64,000 nucleotides of DNA from Gammaproteobacteria bacterium (GTDB lineage Bacteria; Pseudomonadota; Gammaproteobacteria; Steroidobacterales; Foliamicaceae): NCBI GenBank assembly GCA_009844425.1, contig VYBN01000045.1, forward strand, positions 1 to 64,000, given 5' to 3'. Positions 1 to 9,295 of the stretch are shown here, in pieces. Each line of letters opens with the position of its first letter. Position 1 is the stretch's first letter. A program made the translations under genes and the position numbers. The notes under the pieces are model-generated. The model searched no databases and was not told where the DNA came from. It saw only the letters and a program-made list of their open reading frames with translations.

Positions 1-32
1 GGTCCGGCCAGGGCGTCGAGGGAGGTGACCGC

Positions 33-536
33 TCACAGCCAGCCGCGTTCGGCCATGGAAACGGCCCGGCCGTCGGTGACCACGAGGTGGTCGACCAGGC
101 GGATGTCGACCAATGCCAGCGCCCCGCCGAGCTTCTCGGTCAGCGTGCGGTCCGCGTCGCTGGGCTCGGCCACGCCCGAGGGGTGATTATGGAAGGCGAT
201 GACGGCCGCGGCGTCGCGGTCGAGCGCCTGCTGCACGACCACGCGCGTATAGACCGTCGCCCCGTCGATGGTGCCGTTGAAAAGCTCCGCGACAGCGATC
301 AGGCGCAGACGCGTGTCGAGAAAAATGACCCCGAAGACCTCGTTGCGCCGGCCGGCGAGCTTCAGGCGCAGGAAATCCGCGATGGCCCGCGGCGACTTCA
401 GCAGACGGCCGGGCCGCTGGCGCTGTTTGAGCACGGCCAGCGCGAGCGTGACGACGGAGGACTTCTCGCTCTTCGAGAGCGAGGCCGGGGTGAGCGCGTG
501 GAAGCGGTTGCCGGCGGCGGTTATGGATGCGGTCAT
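33..536 (-). CDS. RadC-family JAMM/MPN-domain protein (short, mobile-element type)
   Basis: A 167-residue RadC-like protein. The JAMM metal motif is visible as HNHPSG at residues 116-121, followed by aspartates at 127 and 129, with the usual block beginning EVFGVIFLDT upstream. Chromosomal RadC is about 220 residues with an N-terminal helix-hairpin-helix part. This one is short, as in copies carried by plasmids and integrated islands, and its role there is not established. I chose the start at 536 because AGGAG lies about 9 bases upstream; the frame stays open to 695, but that stretch is low-complexity. The two integrases just upstream on the same strand support an island context. The family call is firm, the function is not. 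Confidence 0.85.
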   Translation of the reverse strand: MTASITAAGNRFHALTPASLSKSEKSSVVTLALAVLKQRQRPGRLLKSPRAIADFLRLKLAGRRNEVFGVIFLDTRLRLIAVAELFNGTIDGATVYTRVVVQQALDRDAAAVIAFHNHPSGVAEPSDADRTLTEKLGGALALVDIRLVDHLVVTDGRAVSMAERGWL

Positions 537-792
537 GGCGTAACGGCTCCTGAAAGGGTGGGAGGAACGAGGACCGGGGTCCGTCGCGGACTCGGACGGC
601 GCGAACACGCGCCAGCCCCCGGGACTCGCCCGGTCCGGGCCGGCCTCCGGCTCCTCGTGGCGCGCCATGCCGGCCGCTTGGCCCACGGCGGGCAACGCGC
701 GGGCTTCCCCGGTCCTACCAGGAGAGGACGCGGCGGGACTTTCGGTTGGCGGTGCGCGGCTCTCCGGCGGGGCCGTCAGTGCGCGGCGGGGA

Positions 793-1998
793 TCAGCCTG
801 CGGAGCGCGGCGCTTCCTTATCGCCCGCGAGATCGGCCCGCAGGCTCTCGGCGACGCGCGCGGCCGACGCCTTCACCGAATCGAGCGCCAGGTGCGCGTA
901 GCGCGCCGTGGTCTGAACCTTCCTGTGGCCCAGCAGCTTGCCGATCATCGGCAGGCTCTCGCCCAGCGCCAGGGCGCGGGAAGCGAAGCTGTGGCGCAGA
1001 TCGTGTATGCGAACGTCGTTCAGACCGGCGCGGGCGCGGATGAGCAGCCAGGGGCTGTTGATGTTGGTGACGCGCCGGCCCGGCTTCGTGCTGGCGATCA
1101 CCCAGGGATTGCCGGGCACGCGGGGCAGCCCTTCCAGCACTCGCCGCGCCGACGGCGAAATCGCCACGGCCCGCGCGCCTGTCTTGGCGTCGCGCAGCCG
1201 AAGCTCCCCGGCGTCGAGATCCACGTCCTCCCAGCGCAGCGTCAGGATCTCGCTCTTGCGGCAGCCCGTCAGCATCAGCAACCGAAACGCCGCCACGGCG
1301 CTGGGCTGCACCTTGCCCTCGGCCTCGACCTCGGCAAGAACGCGGCCCAGGCGCCGGAACTCGTCGTCGGACAGAAACCGCTCGCGGGGCGGTTCGGCGT
1401 ACTTGCGGACGAACCGGCAGGGATTGCCGCCCTCCGGCGCAATCCCCCACAGTTCGGCCATGTTGAACAGCCGCGACAGCAGATCCACCACCTTGTTCGC
1501 CATGGTGGGCGTCTGGTGCAGGCTGTAGTGCAGGGCCGCGACGCGCTCGCGCCCGATCTGTCCGAGGCGGACGTTGCCCAGCCCGGGCAGCAGGTAGCGG
1601 TCGAGGATGTCGCGGCATTGCCGTTGCGTCGCGGGCTTGCAGCGCACCGCGACATGCTCGGTCATGAACCGTTCGGCCACTTCGGCCACGGTGGGGCCGG
1701 CATCCGCCGGGGACGCGCCGTTGTGCAATACCGGCTCGTTGCCGGCCTTGATGTCGGCGATGACCTGCGCGGCCTTGCGCCGCGCCTGGTCCGCGGTGAT
1801 CAGGCCGTGACGGCCGAGCGTCAGCCGGCGCGACCTGCCGCCCGCGCGGGTCTGGACCAGGTAGACCTTGGAACCCGAGGGATAGACGCGAACGCCGAAC
1901 CCCGGCAGCGACGAGTCCCAGTAGACGGCCTCGCGGCCGCCCACGGGCAGCGCCTCGACCGTTCGCTTGGATATCGTTCGCCGCCGAAGCTTCGCCAT
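793..1998 (-). CDS. Tyrosine recombinase / integrase with N-terminal arm-binding domain (second of a tandem pair)
   Basis: A 401-residue phage/island-type tyrosine integrase. The N-terminus (about residues 5-90) resembles the DUF4102/arm-type DNA-binding domain (WDSSLPGFGVRVYPSG), followed by a core-binding SAM-like region. The C-terminal catalytic domain shows the Arg of TGCRKSE, the HDLRHSF box, the GHRK histidine and the nucleophile Tyr of TTARYAHL. It begins 4 bases after the stop of a paralogous integrase on the same strand, so the two are probably co-transcribed. It should cut and join DNA at an attachment site; no tRNA or clear att repeat was recognised nearby. Confidence 0.93.
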   Translation of the reverse strand: MAKLRRRTISKRTVEALPVGGREAVYWDSSLPGFGVRVYPSGSKVYLVQTRAGGRSRRLTLGRHGLITADQARRKAAQVIADIKAGNEPVLHNGASPADAGPTVAEVAERFMTEHVAVRCKPATQRQCRDILDRYLLPGLGNVRLGQIGRERVAALHYSLHQTPTMANKVVDLLSRLFNMAELWGIAPEGGNPCRFVRKYAEPPRERFLSDDEFRRLGRVLAEVEAEGKVQPSAVAAFRLLMLTGCRKSEILTLRWEDVDLDAGELRLRDAKTGARAVAISPSARRVLEGLPRVPGNPWVIASTKPGRRVTNINSPWLLIRARAGLNDVRIHDLRHSFASRALALGESLPMIGKLLGHRKVQTTARYAHLALDSVKASAARVAESLRADLAGDKEAPRSAG

Positions 1999-2002
1999 CG
2001 CG

Positions 2003-3193
2003 CTATTCCAAAATATCCGCGCCGATGCTGTCGGCGACCTTCGCGGTGGAGACCTGGATGGACTCCCTCGCCAGATGCGCGTAGCGGGCCGTGGTGTTCA
2101 CCTGCCGGTGGCCGAGCAGCTCCCCGATCATGGGCAGACCCTCCCCGATCGCAAGCGCGCGGGAGGCGAAGGTGTGCCGGAGATCGTGCAGGCGCACATC
2201 GCCGAGACCGGCGCGGCGACGCACGCGGTCCCAGGAATCGTTGATGTTGACCTGGTGCGTGCCCTTGCTCTTGCCGGGGAATACCCACGGATTGCCGCCG
2301 ATCCTCGGCAGTTCGGCCAGCACCCCGGCGGCTGCGGGCGGCATCGGGACTACGCGGCCGCCCGTCTTGCTGTCCCGCAGCCGCATCTCACCCGCCTTGA
2401 AGTCGAGGTCGTCCCAGGCCAGGCCCATGATCTCGTTCCTGCGGCAACCGGTCAGCACCAGCAGCCGGATCGCCGCCGCCGCGTGCCGCGAGGCCAGACG
2501 CTCGTCAGGGGCGATCTCAAGAACGCGGCCGAGCCGAGCCAGCTCCTTCGGCGTCAGGAACCGCTCCTTGCGCCGCACGACCTTGTAGCGGCGCACCGAC
2601 TTACAGGGATTGCGGCCCGGTGGACGCATCTCCCAAAGCTCCGCGAGGTTGAACATCTTGACCAGCATGTCCACGCAGCGGTTGGCCACCGTGGGCATGT
2701 CGCTCAATTGGAACTGGAACTTGAGAATGTCGCCGCGCTCCACATCGGCGACTTCCAGTTCCCCGAGGCGCGGCACGATGTGCTTCTTGAGCATCAGGCC
2801 GTAGTGCTTCGCCGTGTTGGGCTTGCAGTGCATCGCGACGTGCTCGCGCTGATAACGCCCGGCAAGATCGGCCACGGTCGGCGGGGCCTCGGGTTCAGTC
2901 TCGACCGGCGGCAGGCCGGCCTTGATGCGCGCGATGATCTTCGCGGCGTCCTTGCGGGCCCGGTCCGGCGCGATGTCGCCGTGACGGCCCACGGTGACGC
3001 GCCGGGACTTGCCGGCCACCCTTGTCTGCACCACGTAAACCTTGCGCCCGCTCGGATAGACCCGGATACCGTAGCCCGGCAGCTCCCGGTCCCAGAACAC
3101 GGTATCCTTGTCGTCGACCGACAGGCGGTCCACAGTGCGCTTGGAGAGGGTGCGGTAGCTTGGCTTGGGCATCGCGTTCGTCGGTGGGTTCAT
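2003..3193 (-). CDS. Tyrosine recombinase / integrase (first of a tandem pair)
   Basis: A paralogue of the downstream integrase, about 396 residues from the chosen start. It has the same architecture: an arm-binding N-terminus (WDRELPGYGIRVYPSG), a core-binding domain, and a catalytic domain with TGCRRNE (Arg), HDLRHTF, GHRQ and TTARYAHL (Tyr). The frame stays open to 3304, but the conserved start of the domain (YRTLSKRTVDRL) favours initiation at 3193 or 3172. Starting at 3304 would also overlap the divergent small open frame at 3256. Paired integrases of this type occur at the edge of integrated islands. Both copies keep all catalytic residues. Confidence 0.92.
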   Translation of the reverse strand: MNPPTNAMPKPSYRTLSKRTVDRLSVDDKDTVFWDRELPGYGIRVYPSGRKVYVVQTRVAGKSRRVTVGRHGDIAPDRARKDAAKIIARIKAGLPPVETEPEAPPTVADLAGRYQREHVAMHCKPNTAKHYGLMLKKHIVPRLGELEVADVERGDILKFQFQLSDMPTVANRCVDMLVKMFNLAELWEMRPPGRNPCKSVRRYKVVRRKERFLTPKELARLGRVLEIAPDERLASRHAAAAIRLLVLTGCRRNEIMGLAWDDLDFKAGEMRLRDSKTGGRVVPMPPAAAGVLAELPRIGGNPWVFPGKSKGTHQVNINDSWDRVRRRAGLGDVRLHDLRHTFASRALAIGEGLPMIGELLGHRQVNTTARYAHLARESIQVSTAKVADSIGADILE

Positions 3194-3255
3194 GTCGAGC
3201 CGGATTCGGCAACGCCGGTTTTCCGTAAGCGTGTCGAAAGCGACCGGCTCGAAAT

Positions 3256-3396
3256 ATGAGCGCATTACATCGCATTTTTGGCGTCGATGCAAGAGGTGAG
3301 GCAATAGAGGAACTAGCTATTTGTAGAGAAATTACAATAGGTTACTTCACATGTGCGCGACTTAGCGCGTCTGTGTCGCCGGTTGGGAAACAGTGA
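3256..3396 (+). CDS. Possible 46-residue antitoxin-position ORF coupled to the PIN gene
   Basis: An ATG-initiated 46-codon frame lying divergently from the integrase pair. Its stop codon overlaps the start of the PIN-domain gene (TGATG at 3394-3398). That position and coupling are typical of the antitoxin of a PIN toxin. The residues (starting MSALHRIFGVDARGEA) match no antitoxin family I recognise, and there is no clear ribosome-binding site. It may be a chance frame or a degenerate antitoxin. Confidence 0.25.
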   Translation: MSALHRIFGVDARGEAIEELAICREITIGYFTCARLSASVSPVGKQ

Positions 3397-3818
3397 TGTT
3401 TCTTCTCGACACAAACGTGGTCGTATCGGGGCTGATCAGCTCCGACAAGGACAGTCCCACGGTTTTCGTGCTGGACGCAATGATTGGCAGCGGCCTGGTG
3501 TACCTCCTGTCGCAGAAACTGCTCAACGAATACTCGACCGTCCTGAGGCGCCCCAAGCTGTTGCGGATGCATGGTTTAAGCAGCGAGGACATCGATCGAC
3601 TGCTGACACACCTTGTCGCCAACGCCATGTGGCGGGAACCTGCCGTCATGGGCGAGGCCCCCGACTCTGCGGATGGGCACCTGTGGGCATTGCTCGCCAC
3701 TTTCCCAAGGGCAGTGCTGATAACGGGAGACCAGCTTCTACTCAAGGAACCTCCCTCTCCGGGGTCCGTGATTTCACCGCGTCGCTTCAGGGATATGTAC
3801 CTGTCCGACAGCAAATGA
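3396..3818 (+). CDS. PIN-domain toxin, COG1569-like
   Basis: A 140-residue PIN-domain protein, a presumed metal-dependent RNase toxin. The first conserved acidic residue is in FLLDTNVVVSG near the N-terminus; the other PIN acidic residues are expected around the AELLNEY-like helix (LLNEYSTVL), the SADGHLW segment and ITGDQLLL. Length and layout fit the 'putative toxin-antitoxin component, PIN family' group (COG1569) rather than classic VapC. A GTG at 3393 could also start it. The only candidate antitoxin is the small overlapping frame upstream. Its position beside the integrases suggests it travels with the island. Confidence 0.8.
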   Translation: MFLLDTNVVVSGLISSDKDSPTVFVLDAMIGSGLVYLLSQKLLNEYSTVLRRPKLLRMHGLSSEDIDRLLTHLVANAMWREPAVMGEAPDSADGHLWALLATFPRAVLITGDQLLLKEPPSPGSVISPRRFRDMYLSDSK

Positions 3819-3936
3819 CGCGGCTGCCCCGAAAAACAGTCAAGACAGGCGAACATTTCAGTTCGAACCGTTAGCCCGCCGCGGCGCCAGTGTTCTGTCC
3901 CATAAGGTCCGGCAAGGAAAGGTGTTTACAGGAAAG

Positions 3937-3948
3937 CATACTAGTATG
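3937..3948. promoter_or_regulatory. Perfect dyad CATACTAGTATG upstream of tdh-kbl (candidate operator)
   Basis: A 12-base perfect palindrome in the 229-base gap between the PIN gene and tdh, about 100 bases before the tdh ATG. The rest of this gap shows no gene. The half-site CATACT/AGTATG recurs at 19771-19790, and a 9-of-10 match to its core lies at 9817-9826, each upstream of genes of the same metabolic region. The FCD-type GntR regulator at 8534-9253 is the obvious local candidate to bind it (inference). Confidence 0.4.
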
Positions 3949-4047
3949 GTAGACTTGAGCGGGAAGCGAGCAACCTGGGCAGTGCATGGTCCGTTTGCAG
4001 ATTAAAGCGGTTGGAGCGGTTTCCAAGCCAGATCACGCGCTCGCGAC

Positions 4048-5076
4048 ATGAAGGCCCTCGTCAAGGCGCGGTCCGAACCGGGGCTCTGGCTGCAGGACGT
4101 TGCGGAACCTGAACTCGGCATCAATGATGTTCTCGTGCGCATCGACCGGACCGGTGTCTGCGGCACGGACCTGAGCATCTTCAACTGGGACGCCTGGGCC
4201 CAGGGAACCATAAAAGTACCCATGGTCGTGGGTCATGAATTCGTCGGCGAAGTCATCGAAACCGGATCGAACGTCAGCGATTTTGAGCCCGGCGCAATCG
4301 TCAGCGGCGAAGGCCACGTGGTGTGCGGCACCTGCCGGAACTGCCTCGCCGGGCGCCGGCACCTGTGCGCGGATACCCAGGGGATCGGCGTCAACCGCCC
4401 CGGCGCGTTTGCCGAGTACCTGGTGCTGCCCATGACTAATGTCTGGCACCACGCGCCGGACGTCGATCGGGACGTGGCGTCAATCTTCGATCCGTTCGGC
4501 AACGCCGTGCATACCGCGCTTTCCGTTCCGGTGCTGGGCGAAGACGTGCTGGTCACCGGCTCGGGACCGATCGGCGCGATGGCGGTGGCCGTCGCCAGAC
4601 ACGCCGGCGCACGCTATGTGGTGGCGACGGACGTCAATCCCTACCGACTGGAGCTGGCCAGGAAGATGGGCGCGACCCTGGTGCTGGACGCGCGAACCGA
4701 GCGCGTCGCGGATGCCCAGAAAAAGCTCGGAATGGTGGAGGGATTCGACGTGGGCCTGGAAATGTCGGGCAATGACAGCGCCTTCGAGGAGATGCTGGAC
4801 AACATGTGCCACGGCGGCAAGGTGGCCATGCTGGGGATTCCGAAGACGAAGATGGCGATCGATTGGAACAAGGTCGTGTTCAATATGCTGACCATCAAGG
4901 GAATCTACGGTCGCGAGATGTACGAGACCTGGTACAAAATGACCGTGATGCTGCAGAGCGGGCTCGACATCACACCGGTCATCACCCACCAGTTCCATTA
5001 TTCGGAATTCGGCAAGGCCTTCGAGATCATGCGATCCGGAGATTGCGGGAAGATCATTCTGCACTGGAATGACTGA
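4048..5076 (+). CDS. tdh: L-threonine 3-dehydrogenase
   Basis: A cytosolic zinc enzyme of 342 residues that oxidises L-threonine with NAD+ to 2-amino-3-ketobutyrate. The catalytic zinc ligands are visible as Cys38, His63 and Glu64. The structural zinc cysteines are 93, 96, 99 and 107. A Rossmann motif GSGPIGAMA follows. Length matches E. coli Tdh. It overlaps the next gene, kbl, by 8 bases, the classic tdh-kbl arrangement, so the product is passed straight to the CoA ligase; if it escapes, it decarboxylates to aminoacetone. No clear Shine-Dalgarno is seen. A palindromic candidate operator lies about 100 bases upstream. Confidence 0.97.
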   Translation: MKALVKARSEPGLWLQDVAEPELGINDVLVRIDRTGVCGTDLSIFNWDAWAQGTIKVPMVVGHEFVGEVIETGSNVSDFEPGAIVSGEGHVVCGTCRNCLAGRRHLCADTQGIGVNRPGAFAEYLVLPMTNVWHHAPDVDRDVASIFDPFGNAVHTALSVPVLGEDVLVTGSGPIGAMAVAVARHAGARYVVATDVNPYRLELARKMGATLVLDARTERVADAQKKLGMVEGFDVGLEMSGNDSAFEEMLDNMCHGGKVAMLGIPKTKMAIDWNKVVFNMLTIKGIYGREMYETWYKMTVMLQSGLDITPVITHQFHYSEFGKAFEIMRSGDCGKIILHWND

Positions 5077-6262
5077 TTCGTACGAAGCCTTATCAAGGCA
5101 ATTCGGCGCGACCCTGGGAGCGATCCGGGACCAGGGCCTGCACAAGGACGAGCGCGTACTGACCACGCCGCAGCGGGCCCACATCGGCGTGGCCGGCGGC
5201 GCGCAGGTAATCAATCTGTGCGCCAACAACTACCTCGGGCTGGCGGATCATCCGGAGGTCATACGCGCGGCCCACGAGGGCCTGGACCGCTGGGGATACG
5301 GCCTTTCGTCGGTACGATTCATCTGCGGAACCCAGGCAATCCACAAGGAACTGGAGGCCAGCCTGTCGAATTTCCTGGGAATGGACGACACGATTCTCTA
5401 TACGTCCTGCTTCGATGCGAATACGGGCCTGTTCGAAACGCTTCTGGGGCCGGACGACGCCATCATTTCGGACGAACTGAATCATGCCAGCATCATCGAC
5501 GGCATCCGGCTCTGCAAGGCGCAGCGTTACCGGTATCGCAACAATGACATGGAGGCGCTTGAGACCAGGCTTCAGGCCGCTTCCGGTGCGCGGACCCGCC
5601 TGATCGCAACCGACGGCGTCTTTTCGATGGACGGCGCCATCGCCGATCTGCTCGGCATATGCGACCTGGCCGACAAATATGGCGCGCTGGTCATGGTGGA
5701 CGACTCGCATGGCGTGGGGTTCATGGGAGACAACGGCCGCGGCACGCCCGAATATCACCGGGTCGTCGATCGGATCGATATCGTCACCGGCACACTGGGC
5801 AAGGCGCTGGGAGGCGCCAGCGGCGGCTATACCGCCGCACGGCAGGAGATCGTGGACCTGCTGCGCCAGCGGTCCCGGCCGTACCTGTTCTCCAATTCAC
5901 TGGCGCCGTCGATCGTGACCGCATCGCTCAAGGCCATCGAACTTCTCGCGGACGACACCGAAATCCGCGAGCGCCTTTGGGCCAACACCCGGTTTTTCAG
6001 AGAGCGGATCGCGGCAGCCGGGTTCGAGATCCTGCCGGGACAGCACCCCATCGTGCCGATCATGCTGGGCGATGCCGCGCTCGCCAACCGGTTCGCCAAC
6101 CGAATGCTCGAGAAAGGGGTCTACGTAATCGGGTTTTCCTATCCGGTCGTGCCAAAAGGCAAGGCCCGCATTCGCACACAGATTTCCGCCGCGCATTCGC
6201 TGGAGGACCTGGAAACCGCCGTGGAGAAATTTGCCGAAACGAAGGCCGAAATACGCGCATAG
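5069..6262 (+). CDS. kbl: 2-amino-3-ketobutyrate CoA ligase (glycine C-acetyltransferase)
   Basis: A PLP-dependent alpha-oxoamine synthase family enzyme of 397 residues. It cleaves 2-amino-3-ketobutyrate with CoA to glycine and acetyl-CoA. Family landmarks are the substrate-pocket segment [12 protein letters not shown], the PLP region [11 protein letters not shown] and the Schiff-base lysine in [14 protein letters not shown]. The start overlaps the end of tdh by 8 bases, implying translational coupling. Together they convert threonine to glycine plus acetyl-CoA. It is convergent with the racemase-like gene, with a 37-base gap holding a weak GCGAGA/TCTCGC hairpin without a T-run. Confidence 0.97.
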   Translation: MTDSYEALSRQFGATLGAIRDQGLHKDERVLTTPQRAHIGVAGGAQVINLCANNYLGLADHPEVIRAAHEGLDRWGYGLSSVRFICGTQAIHKELEASLSNFLGMDDTILYTSCFDANTGLFETLLGPDDAIISDELNHASIIDGIRLCKAQRYRYRNNDMEALETRLQAASGARTRLIATDGVFSMDGAIADLLGICDLADKYGALVMVDDSHGVGFMGDNGRGTPEYHRVVDRIDIVTGTLGKALGGASGGYTAARQEIVDLLRQRSRPYLFSNSLAPSIVTASLKAIELLADDTEIRERLWANTRFFRERIAAAGFEILPGQHPIVPIMLGDAALANRFANRMLEKGVYVIGFSYPVVPKGKARIRTQISAAHSLEDLETAVEKFAETKAEIRA

Positions 6263-6299
6263 TCCAGAAGGGACACGCGAGACGATCGCCTTCTCGCAC

Positions 6300-7007
6300 T
6301 CATCGACTCTCCGCCACCGCCGCCGCAACCGTCGCCCTGGCCAGTGCCCGGGTAGAGCTGATGACCGGAACGGGCAGTTCGCCTTCGCTTAGAACAAGCG
6401 GGATCTCGGTGCAGCCGGCGATGATTGCCTCGGCCCCCCGCTCGACCAGCGTCCCGGCGAGAACGCGCATTAACCGCTGGACTTCGGGGCCCTTGTCGCC
6501 TGCCTTGATTCGGGTGATCAGTCGCATGAGCCCGGCCACATCCGGTGCGTCGGGAACAACGGGCGCAATGCCCCGGTCGCGCAGGGCTTGCTGGAAACCT
6601 CCGAACTCGAGGCAGCCGTCCGTTGCGAGAATCCCGACGCTCGAGCAGTCATTGCAGGCGTCGGCGGTCACTTCAATGATCGATATCAGCGGTATGGTCG
6701 TGAGTTCCGCCAGCGGCCCCAGAAAGGCATGCGCGGAGTTGCACGGCATCACGAGGAAGTCGGCGCCGGCGGCCTCGAGCCGCCGTCCCATCTGCCCGAT
6801 GATCGGGCCCGGATCATCGCCGTCTGCCAGGATGGCGGCCTGCCTGTTCGGCACCTTGGTGTTGTTGTCGACCAGCATCGGGATGTGGTCCTGGTCACAG
6901 CCGGCCTTGGTGAGCGAGACAACTTCAGACAGGAAGTCGATGGTCGCGTCCGGACCCATGCCGCCCAGGACGCCGACAGTCTTGAAGCTTGCAGAGAGAC
7001 CGCTCAC
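6300..7007 (-). CDS. Aspartate/glutamate racemase family protein (RacD/YgeA type)
   Basis: A 235-residue cofactor-independent amino-acid racemase. The N-terminus GVLGGMGPDAT is diagnostic of the aspartate racemase group. The two catalytic cysteines are visible as MPCNSAH (Cys89) and AGCTEIP (Cys199). It starts with GTG at 7007, with GAGG about 9 bases upstream. The substrate is probably aspartate or glutamate, but broad-specificity YgeA-like enzymes use other amino acids. It lies divergent from an exported amidohydrolase, and the context of threonine and amine degradation suggests a catabolic role. Confidence 0.9.
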   Translation of the reverse strand: MSGLSASFKTVGVLGGMGPDATIDFLSEVVSLTKAGCDQDHIPMLVDNNTKVPNRQAAILADGDDPGPIIGQMGRRLEAAGADFLVMPCNSAHAFLGPLAELTTIPLISIIEVTADACNDCSSVGILATDGCLEFGGFQQALRDRGIAPVVPDAPDVAGLMRLITRIKAGDKGPEVQRLMRVLAGTLVERGAEAIIAGCTEIPLVLSEGELPVPVISSTRALARATVAAAVAESR

Positions 7008-7130
7008 GCCCGAGGCCTCGAACCGGGTTTTATTGTCATCACGTCTGTCACGCTACCGGACTCGTCCCATGGCTCTGCATTTCACAATAGCAAGGGTGAA
7101 TTAACATAGTATTTCAGAATTGTGGGAATA

Positions 7131-8537
7131 ATGATCTTGAGTCAGCCGGAAGCCAGAATTCTCCTGCATACCCCGTCTCTGGCCGGTAATTCCGTGGCCG
7201 TTCAAGCACGGAGGGCACGGTGTTTGATAGTCGGGTTGGTGTTTCTGCTGGTGGGCAATCCCGTCCCTGCCGAGAATGTCGCCATTATCCATGCGGGCAC
7301 CTTGATAACGCCCGTCGACGGGGCACTGGAATCCACCAAATCCAGGACGATCGTGATCGTCGGGGACAAGGTTGCGCGAGTGGAGGATGGTTTTCCCACC
7401 CCCGGGGAGTTGGGGTTTGAGGATTCGAGCTCCGCGACACTGATTGATCTCAAGGACAGTTACGTCCTTCCGGGGCTGATAGACGGACACGTCCATCTCA
7501 CTGCGCTGCCTGTAGGCAACAGGCGCCTGGGTTTTGTGGTCTTCTCGGACGCGGACCGCGCCATTCTTGGCGCGGCGGCCGCCAAGAGGACTCTTTTGGC
7601 CGGGTTTACCACGGTTCGCGACCTAGGCGCCCGGGGACCCGATTCGATATATGCGCTGCGTGATGGAATCAGCCGCGGCGATGTTGCCGGTCCAAGAATC
7701 CTGGCGTCGGGGCAGACCATTACCCCGACAGGCGGACATATCGACAGGAGTACCGGGTTTCGGCACGGACTTTTCGAATTTTTTACTCCTTCCGGCGTAT
7801 GCGACGGTGCGGCCGAGTGCACCAAGGCCGTGCGCCGGCAAATCAGAGACTCGGCGGAAGCCATCAAGTTGACGTCCACAGGAGGCGTTCTCAGCGCAGC
7901 CACCGCCGGCGTAGGTCAACAGTTCACAAGCGCGGAGCTGGAATCAATAGTCGATACCGCCCATTCCCTGGGGCGAAGGGTTGCGGCCCACGCCCACGGC
8001 CTAGACGGGATCAATGCCGCATTGGACGCGGGCGCCGATTCCATAGAACACGGCACCTTTCTCGACGAAAGCAGCATTCTTCGCTTCAGGGAGAGTGGCG
8101 CCTTTCTGGTCCCGACGCTTCTGGCGGGCGATACCATTTCGCGCTGGGCGGAACTGGAGGATTCTCCCCTTCCCGCAGCTCAAAAGGAAAAGGCCCTTGT
8201 CGTGGGTCCTCAGATGCTCATGGCAACCCGCAAGGCGCACGAAGCGGGAATAAGGATTGCCCTGGGTTCGGATTCCGGCATGGACGGTCACGGCAAGAAC
8301 TGCGGAGAGTTCGGCCTGCTGGTCGAAGCCGGTCTTTCCAACGAGGAGGCCTTGCTGGCCTCTCTGGTCAATGCCGCGGAGAATCTGGGCATGGCGGACC
8401 AAATAGGCAGGATCCAGGAGGGATACTACGCAGACGTCATTGCCACCTCGACGGACCCGACGGAAGACATCGATGCGCTCTGTTCAATCGAAATGGTGAT
8501 CAAGGGCGGGGTGGCCCATCTGTCGCAGCGAGACTAG
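7131..8537 (+). CDS. Exported amidohydrolase, Xaa-Pro dipeptidase/imidazolonepropionase-like (COG1228)
   Basis: A metal-dependent hydrolase of about 468 residues with a (beta/alpha)8 fold. Motifs appear in order: GLIDGHVHL (first metal His pair), IKLTSTGG (lysine expected to be carbamylated), AAHAHG, SIEHGTFLDE and GSDSGM (catalytic Asp). A hydrophobic segment (CLIVGLVFLLVG ... VPAE) looks like a signal peptide but begins about 30 residues in. A GTG at 7194 would give a tidier exported protein; GTG 7122 is also possible. COG1228 members cleave Xaa-Pro or acylated amino acids in the periplasm; the substrate is unknown. The stop overlaps the convergent GntR gene by 4 bases. Confidence 0.88.
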   Translation: MILSQPEARILLHTPSLAGNSVAVQARRARCLIVGLVFLLVGNPVPAENVAIIHAGTLITPVDGALESTKSRTIVIVGDKVARVEDGFPTPGELGFEDSSSATLIDLKDSYVLPGLIDGHVHLTALPVGNRRLGFVVFSDADRAILGAAAAKRTLLAGFTTVRDLGARGPDSIYALRDGISRGDVAGPRILASGQTITPTGGHIDRSTGFRHGLFEFFTPSGVCDGAAECTKAVRRQIRDSAEAIKLTSTGGVLSAATAGVGQQFTSAELESIVDTAHSLGRRVAAHAHGLDGINAALDAGADSIEHGTFLDESSILRFRESGAFLVPTLLAGDTISRWAELEDSPLPAAQKEKALVVGPQMLMATRKAHEAGIRIALGSDSGMDGHGKNCGEFGLLVEAGLSNEEALLASLVNAAENLGMADQIGRIQEGYYADVIATSTDPTEDIDALCSIEMVIKGGVAHLSQRD

Positions 8538-9253
8538 GCGCGCCTGGAACCGCGCGAGCGAATCACCGTGTGACTGTCCCTGGGCTTGTCAAGTCTCTGA
8601 AGGAGCATGGCCTCGACGTTGGCAATATGCTCTTCAATAATCGACTGCGCGCCCTTGATGTCGTTTTGCTTGATGGCCGCGATCAATTGACGATGCTGTT
8701 TCAGCGCGGCATTCAACCGGGTCTTTGTGAACGGCAACAGTTGCCTTAGGGCATGCAATCTGTTGGAAATGCCGTGATAGGACTGAATGAGAAATGGATT
8801 CTCGCTCGCCTCGATCAGTGCGCGGTGAAAAGCGGTGTCCAGTTGATGACACTCTTCGAGATTGACGCTGAGCGCCTTGGCGGCCTGTCTCACGTTGTCG
8901 ACCAATGTCTGAACGAAAATTTCCTTGTGGTCGGATTTCGCCAGAATCTTGAGAGCCGCCGATTCCAACACGAGACGCATCTGGCAGATCGACACGATTT
9001 CATCGGGGTCGGGGCCAAAAACGTAGGTGCCGGACTGGGGCCTTACATCCACGAGCCCCTCGACGGCAAGCGACATGATCGCTTCCCGTACGGGAGTCCG
9101 GCTGATCTGCAGGTCTTCCGCTATGCTTTGCTCGGAAATCTGAGATCCAAGCGGAAGTCGCCCCGAGGTGATCTCCTCACGGAGCATATGCGCCACCTTC
9201 ACCCTCAGCGGCGCCACTTTCATGTCCAGAATGTTTAAATTCGTTCGATTCAC
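8534..9253 (-). CDS. GntR-family transcriptional regulator, FCD (FadR) subfamily
   Basis: A 239-residue regulator. The winged helix-turn-helix covers about residues 15-80 (EEITSGRLPLGSQISEQ, then ISRTPVREAIMSL). An all-helical FCD ligand domain follows to about residue 225, with the expected Asp/His metal-binding pattern (HQLDTAFHRALIEAS). FCD regulators commonly respond to carboxylic acids or amino-acid breakdown products. It sits between the exported amidohydrolase (convergent) and the GlcG-like/amine dehydrogenase genes. It is the only regulator in the 4-25 kb block, so it is the best candidate for controlling the CATACT/AGTATG-type sites (inference). Confidence 0.92.
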   Translation of the reverse strand: MNRTNLNILDMKVAPLRVKVAHMLREEITSGRLPLGSQISEQSIAEDLQISRTPVREAIMSLAVEGLVDVRPQSGTYVFGPDPDEIVSICQMRLVLESAALKILAKSDHKEIFVQTLVDNVRQAAKALSVNLEECHQLDTAFHRALIEASENPFLIQSYHGISNRLHALRQLLPFTKTRLNAALKQHRQLIAAIKQNDIKGAQSIIEEHIANVEAMLLQRLDKPRDSHTVIRSRGSRRA

Positions 9254-9295
9254 ACCCTAAGTTCCGTCGATAACGTCATTCAGCCGACAATTATC

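Noticed and set aside
667-3259. Long plus-strand frames opposite the two integrases (up to 525 codons)
   Set aside because: They are antisense shadows: low-complexity Arg/Ala/Pro-rich products with no family pattern, while the minus strand holds clear integrases.
6277-6297. Hairpin GCGAGA/TCTCGC between kbl and the racemase-like gene as a terminator
   Set aside because: Six base pairs, a 9-base loop and no T-run; not strong enough to list.
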